The translations under genes were made by a program, and so were the position numbers. The notes under the pieces were generated by a model. The model saw nothing but the letters and a program-made list of their open reading frames with translations. It searched no databases and was not told the origin of the DNA. Below, piece after piece: positions 28,689-36,791 of a stretch of DNA of 64,000 nt; position 1 is the first letter of the stretch, and the number at the start of each line of letters is the position of its first letter. The DNA is from RYN-230 sp963717125 (lineage in GTDB: Bacteria > Actinomycetota > Actinomycetes > Streptosporangiales > Streptosporangiaceae): positions 1-64,000 of the forward strand of contig CAVQVG010000020.1 in the NCBI GenBank assembly GCA_963717125.1. Direction: 5' to 3'.

Positions 28689-30164
28689 TCAGGCCACCTG
28701 GGTCAGCGCGGCGGCGGGGCGGAGCCGGGCGATCCGCCAGCTTGCGAACGCGCCGGCCAGCAGGCCGCCGAGCATGGCCAGGAGCACCGCCAGGACGATC
28801 ACGCCGATGGTGATGGACGGCGACAGCGGGACCACGACCGCGTGGTTTCCGAGGGCGGTGCCGCCCGCCTGGATCGCCTGCTGCATCGACCCGATCGTCG
28901 AGGAGGGGGCGGTGGCGGACAGCGTCGGCGCGACCGTGGCGATGATCGCCGCGCCGGCGAAGCCGAGGCCGATCCCGGCCGCGGCGCCAACGACGCCCAT
29001 GGCCAGCGACTCGCCGAGCACCTGGGCGATGATCCGCCGGGTGCGCCAGCCGAGCGCCTTGAGCGTGCCGAACTCGGCGGCCCGGCGGGCCACCGCGGCC
29101 ATGGTCAGCAGGCTGGCCACGGCGAACGCGGCGATCAGGACCAGCACTGACACCCACTTGCCCAGGTCGTTGGCCAGCTTGGCGGCGTCAGACAGCGACC
29201 CGGTCACCTGGCTGGCCAGGCTGGCCGCGGCTGTCACGATGTCGTGCGGCAGCAGCCGGGAGATCTCCTGCTGCACGACGGGGATGTCGGCGGCGCTGGC
29301 CGCGGCCACGTAGATCAGGTTCACCCTGTTCGCCACGCTCCCGCCGAGGTTCTTGGTGCGGGTCGCTAGGGCCTGGGCGCGCGCTAGCGGGATGTACACA
29401 TCCGGCGGGCTGCTGCCCTGCGGCTGGGTGACGATTCCGATGACCGTGAAGCGGACCTGCTTGATGGTGATGGCCGAGCCGGTCTTCAGGTTGTTGCTGG
29501 CCGCATACCCGGAATCCACGACCGCGACGTCGGCGTGGGAGTCGGCGGCGGTGAAGAAGTGGCCGGAGCTGATGGTCGCGGCAGCCAGTGGCCCGACCGG
29601 GGCGTGCCCGGTGGCCACGCCGTCGACGGTGAAGGTGGACAACTGCGGCGAGCCTGCGGGGTTCGCTGGGTAGGTGATCGCGCTGTCGACGAGCGTGAGC
29701 ACGCCGGTGGCCGCTGCTACGTCGTGCAGTCTCGCCACGGCCGCGACCGTCGATGCGCTGATCGGTTCCTGGTACGGGGGGACCAGCCGGTCGTAGGTGT
29801 GGCGCGCGGCGTTCACGCAATGGCCGTTGTTGCAGATCTGCGCGCCGCCGCCGGGACTGAGCTGGAGGGTTGGCCCGCTTTTTGACGGCCGTGTGCCCGT
29901 TGGCGGCTGTTTGCCTCCGCCCATGGAGCATGGTTGGTGGGCACACGACGAGTAGTGCGCCGTTGGCGCGTTCCCGGTGACGGTGATGTCGGTGCCCACC
30001 CCGTAGAGCGCGCTCAGCACGCCGGATTGCGCTTTGTTCACCCCGGCCGACGCGGCGGCCACCGTGACGACCAAGCCGACGCCCAGCGCCAGGCCCAGCG
30101 CGATGACGATGGCCTGCCGCATGCGGCGGCGCAGCTCCCGCCGTAGGTAGGTGAGAAAGAACAT
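28689..30164 (-). CDS. FtsX-like (MacB) ABC transporter permease
   Basis: A 491-residue membrane protein. One N-terminal transmembrane helix (about 15-38) is followed by a large extracellular MacB_PCD-type domain with Cys pairs (CAHQPC, CNNGHC), then three helices near 335-360, 385-415 and 450-475. GTLKALGWRTRRIIAQVLGESLAMG is the FtsX hallmark loop. Such permeases act in peptide efflux or envelope sensing rather than uptake. It lies upstream of its ATPase and is divergent from the two-component system at 30373. Confidence 0.9.
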   Translation of the reverse strand: MFFLTYLRRELRRRMRQAIVIALGLALGVGLVVTVAAASAGVNKAQSGVLSALYGVGTDITVTGNAPTAHYSSCAHQPCSMGGGKQPPTGTRPSKSGPTLQLSPGGGAQICNNGHCVNAARHTYDRLVPPYQEPISASTVAAVARLHDVAAATGVLTLVDSAITYPANPAGSPQLSTFTVDGVATGHAPVGPLAAATISSGHFFTAADSHADVAVVDSGYAASNNLKTGSAITIKQVRFTVIGIVTQPQGSSPPDVYIPLARAQALATRTKNLGGSVANRVNLIYVAAASAADIPVVQQEISRLLPHDIVTAAASLASQVTGSLSDAAKLANDLGKWVSVLVLIAAFAVASLLTMAAVARRAAEFGTLKALGWRTRRIIAQVLGESLAMGVVGAAAGIGLGFAGAAIIATVAPTLSATAPSSTIGSMQQAIQAGGTALGNHAVVVPLSPSITIGVIVLAVLLAMLGGLLAGAFASWRIARLRPAAALTQVA

Positions 30165-30258
30165 CGAAGACTCCTCAACGGTCAGGTGGGTAACCGGCCG
30201 GGGTGGTCATCGGCTCTTTCCTCTGTTCGGCACCCTGCAGGCAGTTGTACAGACGGGG

Positions 30259-30308
30259 AGGTCACAGCACGGCCACAGAAAATGTTGCCTGGCTGTTACC
30301 TGTGACCT
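30259..30308. promoter_or_regulatory. Inverted repeat in the divergent ABC/two-component intergenic region
   Basis: AGGTCACAG (30259-30267) and CTGTGACCT (30300-30308) are perfect 9-bp inverted arms. TGTTACC, TGTGACC and TGTGAACC run on as loose direct repeats just after, which could be binding sites for the OmpR-type regulator. This is a suggestion from sequence only. Confidence 0.4.
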
Positions 30309-30372
30309 GCGATCCTGTGAACCGGGCGGCTGGCTGATATACCACGAGGCGCGGAAGCAGTGGTGACATGCG

Positions 30373-31035
30373 GTGCGGGTGCTGATAGCCGAGGACGACG
30401 AGTTCCTGGCCACGACGGTGGCTGCCGGGCTGCGCCGGGAGGGCATGGCCGTCAACGTGGCCCTGGACGGCGACGCTGCCCTCGAGCTTGCGGCGGTCAA
30501 CCGCTATGACGTGGTGGTGCTGGACCGGGACCTGCCCGGCACGCACGGCGACGACGTCTGCCGGGCCCTAGCCGCCGGGAGGTCTGCAAGCCGGGTGCTG
30601 ATGCTGACCGCGGCCAGGTCGGCTCAGGACCGGGTCGAGGGCCTGGACCTGGGCGCCGATGACTACCTGCCCAAACCGTTCTACTTCGCGGAGCTGACCG
30701 CCCGCATCCGGGCCCTGGGCCGGCGCGGCGCCGCGCCGCTGCCGGCCACCCTCACCTGCGGTGACCTGAGCGTGGATCCGGCCCGGCGGGTCGCGGTCCG
30801 CGCCGGGCGGCGCCTGCCGCTGACCCGCAAGGAACTGGCCGTGCTGGAATGCCTGCTCGCCGCGGACGGCCGGCCGGTGCCGGCCGAGGAACTGCTCGAA
30901 CGAGTATGGGACGAAGCGGCCGACCCGTTCACCAAGACCGTGAAGACCACCATCGGCCGGCTCCGGGCCAAGCTCGGCGACCCGCCGGTGATCCAGACCG
31001 TCCGGGACAGCGGTTACCGCATCGGAGGACCCTAA
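30373..31035 (+). CDS. OmpR-family response regulator
   Basis: A 220-residue regulator. The receiver domain has the acidic pair in LIAEDDE, the phosphorylated Asp51 in VVVLDRDLPG and Lys near 101 in LPKPFYFAEL. The C-terminal winged helix has LPLTRKELAVLECLLA and FTKTVKTTIGRLRAKLG, ending VRDSGYRIGGP. The GTG start at 30373 is the first that keeps the receiver complete. Stop TAA shares its last base with the ATG of the histidine kinase (TAATG), so they are co-translated. Confidence 0.95.
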   Translation: MRVLIAEDDEFLATTVAAGLRREGMAVNVALDGDAALELAAVNRYDVVVLDRDLPGTHGDDVCRALAAGRSASRVLMLTAARSAQDRVEGLDLGADDYLPKPFYFAELTARIRALGRRGAAPLPATLTCGDLSVDPARRVAVRAGRRLPLTRKELAVLECLLAADGRPVPAEELLERVWDEAADPFTKTVKTTIGRLRAKLGDPPVIQTVRDSGYRIGGP

Positions 31036-32306
31036 TGCGCACCCCCCGCCCGCGACCCAGTCTCCCGTCCCGGCTGCGGCTGCCCCGCCGCACCGCCCGG
31101 CTGCGTCTCACCGTCTTGTACGGCGGGGTGTTCCTGGTGTGCGGCGCGGCCGTGCTCGTCGTCACCTACCTGCTCGACGGGCACGCGGAGCCGCTAGTGC
31201 CCCTCCACCAGCACCTAACCGTCTACCGGCCGCCGAAAGGCTCCGGTCTCTTCAAAGTCCGCCTCGACCCTTTTGCCGCCGCTGAGCAGGCTAGGGTGAG
31301 GTCTCTCAAGACGGAACTTTTCGCGCAGATCGCCTCCGACAGGCACCAGCTGCTGATCCAGTCCGGCATCGCGCTGGCGATCGTCGCCGTGGCCGCGGTC
31401 GCGATCGGCTGGGTCATCGCCGGGCGAGTGCTGCGCCCGCTGAGCACGATCACCGCCGCCGCCCGGCGGATCTCCGCCAGCAGCCTGCACGAGCGGCTGG
31501 CCCTGCACGGACCCGACGACGAGCTCAAGGAACTCGGCGACACCCTCGACGGCCTGTTCACGCGGCTGGAAGCCTCGTTCGACGCCCAGCGGGGGTTCGC
31601 CGCCAACGCCTCGCACGAGCTGCGCACGCCGCTGACCCGCGAACGCGCCCTGCTCGAGGTCACTCGCGCCGACCCGGCCGCCACCACCGGCACGTGGCTG
31701 GCCGTCAGCCAGGACCTGCTCGCCTTCAACGCCGAGCAGGAACGCCTCATCGAGGCGCTGCTCACCCTGGCCAGCAGCGAAGCCGGCCCCGGCCCGCGCG
31801 AGCCCGCCGACCTGGCGGCCACCACCAGCGCCGCGCTGGCCGCCGCCCGCCCCGCGATCAGCGGCCTCGGCCTGAACGTCCACGCCAGCATCCAGCCCGC
31901 CATCCTCGATGGTGACCCTGTCCTGGTCCAGCAGCTGGTGACCAACCTGATCGACAACGCCGTCCGGCACAACATCCCCGGCGGGGACGTCCAGGTCACC
32001 ACCGGGAGCAACAGCGGTCACGCCGTCTTGTCGGTGGCCAGCTCCGGGCCGGACATCCCGCCCGCCGACGTCGGCCGCCTATTCCAGCCCTTCCAGCGGC
32101 TCGGCCCGCGCCCCGCCCGCCGCGACGGCGGCCACGGGCTTGGCCTGGCCATCGTCCGGGCCATCGCCACCGCCCACGGCGCCACCATCACCGCCCAGCC
32201 CCAGCCCGGCGGCGGCCTGGCCATCGACATCGCCTTCCCGCCGCCCACTCCCGCTAGCCCGCCGCAGACCAGCCGACCGGGTGCCGGACGCGCCGCCCTC
32301 GTGTAA
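31035..32306 (+). CDS. Sensor histidine kinase
   Basis: A 423-residue membrane kinase. Two transmembrane helices (about 25-47 and 109-130) flank a short extracellular loop, then HAMP (131-185), the H-box ANASHELRTPLTRERA with His194, and an HATPase domain with LIDNAVRHNIPGG (N-box) and GGHGLGLAIVRAIA (G2-box). It pairs with the upstream regulator and probably controls the divergent ABC transporter, as in antibiotic-peptide sensing modules. The short loop suggests sensing within the membrane or through the permease. Confidence 0.94.
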   Translation: MRTPRPRPSLPSRLRLPRRTARLRLTVLYGGVFLVCGAAVLVVTYLLDGHAEPLVPLHQHLTVYRPPKGSGLFKVRLDPFAAAEQARVRSLKTELFAQIASDRHQLLIQSGIALAIVAVAAVAIGWVIAGRVLRPLSTITAAARRISASSLHERLALHGPDDELKELGDTLDGLFTRLEASFDAQRGFAANASHELRTPLTRERALLEVTRADPAATTGTWLAVSQDLLAFNAEQERLIEALLTLASSEAGPGPREPADLAATTSAALAAARPAISGLGLNVHASIQPAILDGDPVLVQQLVTNLIDNAVRHNIPGGDVQVTTGSNSGHAVLSVASSGPDIPPADVGRLFQPFQRLGPRPARRDGGHGLGLAIVRAIATAHGATITAQPQPGGGLAIDIAFPPPTPASPPQTSRPGAGRAALV

Positions 32307-32610
32307 ATGGCATTGCGGACCTTGCTGGCTATCTGGTCACAGGAAGCCGGGAATGGATCGTTCGTAGTCGTCCGTGATGTCGGTGAGGGGGATCGTCTTC
32401 GGGATTGCCGTGGCCGGGGGTGCCGCACCCCACTCGGGATCAATGAGCAGGCGGCCCAAGCGGCCTTGCTCCTGGATGTCGCCCGGCAAGGGCTTGAAGA
32501 TCCTCATGGTTCGCAGGGGAGACGTGTTTTCGATCGCGAGTTCCGCGAGCAGGTGCGACCTCACCGGGTTAACTGGCCGGAACGGGCGGATGCAAGAAGG
32601 AGTGCCAACC
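32307..32610. other. Gap between histidine kinase and immunity-type gene
   Basis: No convincing gene in this 304-bp stretch. The minus strand stays open from about 32672 to a stop at 32337 and reads MRIFKPLPGDIQEQG, then LGRLLIDPEWGAAPP, which could be the decayed end of a gene, but I recognise no family. Base composition is less GC-rich than the flanking two-component genes, marking the start of accessory DNA. Confidence 0.4.
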
Positions 32611-33120
32611 ATGATCCTCCCGAAGGTCCGAGATCCTCGCTTCGTGACGATGCGCCGCGGTGGGAGCCTCACCGATTCGGATCACAAGCTCCTCGCTCTT
32701 TGGGCGGCATCGTGCGCGGAGCACGTCCTTGACCTCTTCGAGTCGGCTCGGCCTGAGGACCCACGACCACGTCAGGCGATCGAGCATGCCCGCGCCTGGG
32801 TGCGTGGCGAGGTCAAGATGACCCAGGCTCGCACGGCGGCCGGCCATGCAATGGCCGCGGCCAGAGACCTGCGCGGGGCAGCGCGGCATGCCGCGTACGC
32901 TGCTGGCCAGGCCGGCGCCGTCGCGCACGTCGCCGCGCACGAACTCGGTGCGGCCGCCTATGCGATCAAGGCCGCACGTGCTGGCGCGCCGGACGGCGAG
33001 GGCGCAGGGCGACTGGAGTGCCGGTGGCAGCGTGACCAGCTCCCGGAGGCGATTCGCGAGCTCGTACTTGACGACCAGCGGTTGCGGAACGGCATCTGCT
33101 GGTCGGTGTTTGACTGCTGA
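32611..33120 (+). CDS. Putative immunity protein (Imm-5-like)
   Basis: A 169-residue alpha-helical, Ala-rich protein. The motif order DPRFVTMRRGGSLTDSDHKLL, LWAASCAEHVLDLFE, DPRPRQAIEHARAWVRGEVKM and AVAHVAAHELGAAAYAIKAAR matches the putative-immunity-protein family often found beside polymorphic toxins or alone in actinomycetes. No toxin gene is adjacent on either side. ATG 32611 sits eight bases after AAGAAGGAG. It could neutralise a neighbour's toxin or serve a different role; this is inference from family naming. Confidence 0.8.
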   Translation: MILPKVRDPRFVTMRRGGSLTDSDHKLLALWAASCAEHVLDLFESARPEDPRPRQAIEHARAWVRGEVKMTQARTAAGHAMAAARDLRGAARHAAYAAGQAGAVAHVAAHELGAAAYAIKAARAGAPDGEGAGRLECRWQRDQLPEAIRELVLDDQRLRNGICWSVFDC

Positions 33121-33195
33121 GCGCGCGTCGGAGGCGCCGCCAGGTTCGCCACCAGGCAGTCCCGCGCCTCAGTGCTTGCCCGCTAGGCTGCGCCA

Positions 33196-33987
33196 GTGGC
33201 AACGATCGTGGCGTTTCATGCTCATGCTGACGACGTGGTGCTGCTGACTGGCGGGACGATCGCCTGGCTAGCCGCCGAGGGACATCGGGTGATCATCGTC
33301 GCGGCCTGCGACGGCATGTGGGCCGACCTGGCTGCCCGGCAGATGGAGGAGCTACGGGCTAGCGCTGCGATCCTGGGCGCACAGGAGGTCGTGCATCTGG
33401 GCTACGCGGATAGCGGGCACGGGCCGGTCCTGTTCGAAGACCCGCCAGGCAGGACCCGGTTCGCGCGCGCGGACCTGGAGGAAGCGGTGGAGAAGCTGGC
33501 TGCCCTGCTGACCGGCGAGCAGGCGGATCTGCTGCTGAGCTACGACCCCCAAGGCGGCAACGGCCTTCGCGACCATGTACGGGTGCACCAGGTCGGCGCG
33601 CGGGCGGCCGAGCTAGCCGAAGTGCGAGTTGCGGAAGCGACGGTGCCGCGGGAGCTGATCGCCCGGTTCGCGCGGTTGCTTCTAGCGTTTCGCCTAGTAA
33701 CTCGCCACCGTCTCGATGAGATGCGCGGGTACGGTACGCCGCAGTCCGCGATCACGCACCGGGTCAACGTCCGCCGCTATGCGGCACAAAAGCAAGCAGC
33801 GCTAACGGTGCACCGGACCCCGCTTTCCGGCGGGGGAAGAATCGCCAGGTTGCACCGTGCGCTGACCAAGTCGCCCCGGCCGATATTCCGAGTTGTCTGC
33901 GGGACGGAATGGTTCGCTGAACCAGGGGGATGGACGGGCGAACTCTTCGCCAGCGACCTGGCGGCTGGGTTTCGCCACCCGGATTAG
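33196..33987 (+). CDS. PIG-L-like deacetylase-fold protein with altered motif
   Basis: A 263-residue protein with the PIG-L/LmbE fold order: HAHADDVVLLTGGTIAWL near the start, VIIVAACDGMW, RQMEELRASAAILGAQEVVHLGY and LLLSYDPQGGNGLRDHVRVHQVG, where the last His is the third zinc ligand. The usual PHPDDE motif is AHADDV here: His and the two Asp are kept, but the Glu is Val. Family members deacetylate GlcNAc-containing thiol precursors or antibiotics. GTG 33196. Lower-GC codons than upstream genes suggest acquired DNA. Confidence 0.8.
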   Translation: MATIVAFHAHADDVVLLTGGTIAWLAAEGHRVIIVAACDGMWADLAARQMEELRASAAILGAQEVVHLGYADSGHGPVLFEDPPGRTRFARADLEEAVEKLAALLTGEQADLLLSYDPQGGNGLRDHVRVHQVGARAAELAEVRVAEATVPRELIARFARLLLAFRLVTRHRLDEMRGYGTPQSAITHRVNVRRYAAQKQAALTVHRTPLSGGGRIARLHRALTKSPRPIFRVVCGTEWFAEPGGWTGELFASDLAAGFRHPD

Positions 33988-34244
33988 TGCGTAACTTCAG
34001 ATCTGGTACCAGTCACACGGATAACCAGCCGGTTGGCCTAGCTTCGCTCGTGATGGCTGACCGTAGTTGTCTGCCAGTGTTGTTCTGTCCCACTGAGACT
34101 GCTGCAGAGTGGTCATGGCTGACCTGGGCGGCTGCAGTTCGGGTGGGACGGTTGACGGGTGCTTTGTTCCAGCGGAGCTGATGCCGGCGGAAGACTCTGG
34201 GCCCAGCCCGGTCTACTAAGCCGGCAGGCCCCCGGTCGTCGCGC

Positions 34245-34694
34245 TCAGCTGGCACCTCGAAGTGCCCGTCCGCTCCCGGGCGCCCATGGATCGGGCCGTC
34301 TGTTTTCCGGGACGTTGATCGCCGAGCGCAGCCAGCGGTCAGACAGTGGCTCGTCGTCGAATCGTGGAATGACATGCATATGGGGATGCAGGGCACCGCC
34401 CTGGTTCCAGCCAAGCAAATAGCCGTCTGGGGCCAGCAGATCGTGCAGCGCCATCCTTGCCTGGAGCAATAGATCCTGAGTGTCTGCCCACTCCGCGGGG
34501 GTCAGCTCGAAGACCGAAGTCCGGTGGGCGATGGGCACGATTGCCCCGGACCCGGGCAGGACGCCCTCCGCCAGTCCGGCTTGGGTCCGGATGTCCGGGT
34601 CCCGGGTCGAGGCGAATATGCAGTGGGGGGCCTCGATGAAGATCTCGGCTGCCCTCATCCAGCTTTGATCACAGAAGACGCAGCCTTCGTTCAT
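34245..34694 (-). CDS. HIT-family nucleotide hydrolase/transferase
   Basis: A 149-residue histidine-triad protein. CVFCDQ at the N-terminus matches the zinc-binding CxxC pair of actinobacterial HIT proteins, and ALHPHMHVIPR is the H-x-H-x-H catalytic triad. Members act on dinucleoside polyphosphates or AMP conjugates. ATG 34694 follows GGAGG by seven bases; longer in-frame extension lacks a ribosome site. The genes around it are kinases and remnants of kinases. Confidence 0.9.
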   Translation of the reverse strand: MNEGCVFCDQSWMRAAEIFIEAPHCIFASTRDPDIRTQAGLAEGVLPGSGAIVPIAHRTSVFELTPAEWADTQDLLLQARMALHDLLAPDGYLLGWNQGGALHPHMHVIPRFDDEPLSDRWLRSAINVPENRRPDPWAPGSGRALRGAS

Positions 34695-34785
34695 GGAGTG
34701 CCTCCTCATGCCGGAGCGTGGACAGATTCTCGTCCTCACGGGCGGCCGGCAAGCGGAACAGGGACTTCCAGCTAGCTTAGGGCCA

Positions 34786-34898
34786 GTGATCATCTGGATT
34801 AACGGGCCGTTCGGGCAGTCGGGACGCCCATGCTGCGCTCGGGCAAGCTCACTCCGGCGGAGCTAGCCGACGAGGTGCTGGCCAGGTCACAGGGCTGA
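34786..34898 (+). pseudogene. Remnant of a P-loop kinase with internal deletion
   Basis: GTG 34786 opens with VIIWINGPFG, the start of P-loop kinases of the type IIWINGxFGxGKT, but the sequence breaks directly before GKT. From 34830 another frame reads MLRSGKLTPAELADEVLAR and stops at 34898, resembling the end of the same family (xLTPxEVADEVL). So both ends seem to survive with about 150 codons lost between. This is judged by eye from short segments. Confidence 0.45.
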
Positions 34899-35027
34899 CT
34901 CTGGCCCACTCAGCCACAGCACCTCGTCAACAGGAATCTCGGCCCGGCGAAGTAAGTGCCGATAATGAGCATTATGTCAAGTAGACCGCTTTCGCATCCA
35001 CGCGTCCCCCCGCAGGCTCGGTGTCCC

Positions 35028-35067
35028 GTCTCAGCTGAAGTGACGCAGTCTCAGCCAATCTGACGCA
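35028..35067. repeat. Two adjacent 20-bp repeats, IS-end-like
   Basis: GTCTCAGCTGAAGTGACGCA (35028-35047) is followed directly by GTCTCAGCCAATCTGACGCA (35048-35067). Sixteen of 20 positions match. Tandem GTCTCA...TGACGCA units resemble the subterminal repeats at ends of some actinobacterial insertion sequences, but no transposase is left here. Confidence 0.6.
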
Positions 35068-35102
35068 TCTGCTTGTTGTCAGTCTCCAAATTGCCTGGCC
35101 AT

Positions 35103-35145
35103 CACGGGTGGTGAACGTGCGTGTTCGCTACGCTCGCCACCCGTG
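35103..35145. repeat. Hairpin with 9-bp stem
   Basis: CACGGGTGG (35103-35111) and CCACCCGTG (35137-35145) are perfect inverted arms with a 25-base loop. It lies 91 bp downstream of the kinase gene stop at 35236 (minus strand) and may act as its terminator or be part of the decayed mobile sequence next to it. Confidence 0.5.
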
Positions 35146-35235
35146 CGGACGCGTCGTCTGACCTGCGGTGATACGCCAGCGGTACCGCTGGCCAGCACGA
35201 ACGCCGTCAGGACGCTTCTAGGCAGGACAGCCGGG

Positions 35236-35856
35236 TTAGCTGTCGGTGCACGAGGGCCAGTGGTCTGCTGCCCATTCCGGCCAGCCCGGCCACCCCGTCG
35301 GCGGGCTGGGGATCTCACCGCCGCCGAGCTCAGCGGCATCAGGTGCCTGGAACTGCTCCCGCCATTGGTCTACGTCGGCCTCGCTCATCGGGAACGTCTG
35401 ATGCGGTGCCGTTGCCTGGCGGTGCGCGATCCGGGCGAGCTGGACGTCCTTGTCCACGGGCAGGTAGACCACCTGGCAGGAGACCCCGGCTGAGTGGGCC
35501 AGCCACCGCAGCGCCGACCGTTCATCGCGGCCCGAGAGCCCGTAGTCGAGCACGACGCTGGTCCCCAGCCGCAGCGCCTGCAGGGCAACCGAGATGAGCC
35601 GCCCTTCCAGTGCGAACCGCTTGCCGCTGGCCATCGGGTCGCCGAACAGCGGGATCATCCAATGATCCGGGGTCAGCCGCAGCGCTCGGTGCGTTGCCGC
35701 GAGTTCTTTGGCCCGGGTGGTTTTCCCGGCTCCGGGGAGCCCGACCATCAGGACCAGCGTGGCGGCACGCGGGTCTTTCGTGACGACGGGTCCGGCTGCG
35801 GACGGGCACGGGAATGGTTCTTCGCACTGTGAACCGAAACGCTGCGACTGAGACAT
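35236..35856 (-). CDS. P-loop kinase (AAA_33 type)
   Basis: A 206-residue ATP-dependent kinase-like protein. LVLMVGLPGAGKTTRAKELA (about 35-54) is Walker A, TPDHWMIPLFG follows at the place where zeta-toxin/T4-kinase-like proteins bind substrate, and SVVLDYGLSGRDERSALR (about 100-117) contains the Walker-B-like LDYG. VYLPVDKDVQLARIAHRQA carries the LID arginines. Substrate unknown; relatives phosphorylate aminoglycosides, nucleotides or polynucleotide ends. ATG 35856 follows GGGGAG. Confidence 0.85.
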   Translation of the reverse strand: MSQSQRFGSQCEEPFPCPSAAGPVVTKDPRAATLVLMVGLPGAGKTTRAKELAATHRALRLTPDHWMIPLFGDPMASGKRFALEGRLISVALQALRLGTSVVLDYGLSGRDERSALRWLAHSAGVSCQVVYLPVDKDVQLARIAHRQATAPHQTFPMSEADVDQWREQFQAPDAAELGGGEIPSPPTGWPGWPEWAADHWPSCTDS

Positions 35857-35945
35857 GACTCCCCTGATCAGGCAGGATGGCCCGGCAGCACGGGAATACG
35901 CGCGTGACTGCCGGCAGGACACTGATCCGGCGGTACGTCCTGGCG

Positions 35946-36013
35946 CTGCCCCTGCAGGGGCAGGCAATGAGGCCGCAGTTGCGGCAACCTCGCTACCGCC
36001 GCTAAGCGGCGGT
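35946..36013. repeat. Three palindromes in a row upstream of the SnoaL gene
   Basis: CTGCCCCTGCAGGGGCAG (35946-35963, perfect), GTTGCGGCAAC (35978-35988, perfect about its centre) and ACCGCCGCT-A-AGCGGCGGT (35995-36013, perfect arms). The gap 35857-36223 holds no gene. The 11-mer GTTGCGGCAAC recurs at 45334-45344 upstream of another gene. Confidence 0.7.
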
Positions 36014-36223
36014 CCGGGTAGTCATGGCAGCGAAGCAACCCATGCCTTGACCATAGCCGACAGCGTCGGCGGCGATCTGTTCCAGATTCCTGAGACACGG
36101 TCCGGTGCCGGGAAATTCTCATTCTTTCCGGCTTCGCGCCGCGGGGGTGTCCTCTCCGGGCGGGCCCGTCCGTCCTTCCCACGGGTGGCGCTCGCCACCA
36201 CGCGGAGAGAAACGAGGAGACCG

Positions 36224-36637
36224 ATGACCAGCAAGACCACCGCAGCAGGGTCCGACACCGACCGGCAGGCCATTCTCGACGTGCTCGCGGGCTTGTACAA
36301 GGCGTGGGAAGCTAACGACGCCGAGGCGTTCGTGGCCGACTACACCGACGACGCCAGTGTGGTCCAGCCCGGCGTCTACAAGAAGGACCGCGAGGAGATC
36401 CGCACCACGATGGCCGCGGGGTTCGCGGGCCCGCTCAAGGGGTCGCGGGCGACCGACCACCCGGTGGACGTCCGTTTTCTTACCGACGACACGGCCATCG
36501 TGGTCAGCGAGGGCGGGATCATCTTCCCTGGGCAGGACGCTGTCGCGAGCGAGCGGCTGGTGCGCGCGACCTGGGCGCTGGTCAGGCGCGACGACGCCTG
36601 GCGCATCGCCTCCTACCACAACAGCCCCGCCAGCTAA
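36224..36637 (+). CDS. SnoaL-like (SgcJ/EcaC family) protein, copy A
   Basis: A 137-residue alpha+beta-cone protein. RQAILDVLAGLYKAWEANDAEAF then VADYTDDASVVQPGVYKKDREE is the SgcJ/EcaC-type N-terminal half; VSEGGIIFPGQ and RATWALVRRDDAWRIASYHN the C-terminal half. Relatives include polyketide-tailoring and unknown-function proteins. ATG 36224 follows GAGGAG. The protein at 54800 is a close paralogue. It heads the SnoaL-YCII-sigma cluster. Confidence 0.92.
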   Translation: MTSKTTAAGSDTDRQAILDVLAGLYKAWEANDAEAFVADYTDDASVVQPGVYKKDREEIRTTMAAGFAGPLKGSRATDHPVDVRFLTDDTAIVVSEGGIIFPGQDAVASERLVRATWALVRRDDAWRIASYHNSPAS

Positions 36638-36791
36638 GGCGCCGTCTTCCGGGTACGGGGCGCTCTCTTCCCGGAGGACGCCCCGTACCCGGATCCAAAC
36701 GCGTACCAGGGCCGTAGCAGCGGTTGGCGCAGTCATGATCGCCCGGGTAGACCGGTACGGCATGGTCCGCTGAACGGAAGGAGTCTTGACG

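Noticed and set aside
32337..32672. Minus-strand frame ending TDDYERSIPGFL
   Set aside because: It reads somewhat like protein, but overlaps the start of the immunity-type gene and matches no family; noted only as possible debris.
33988..34244. 257-bp gap between PIG-L-like and HIT genes checked for RNA genes or ORFs
   Set aside because: Frames are short and show no motif; no cloverleaf or strong hairpin was evident.
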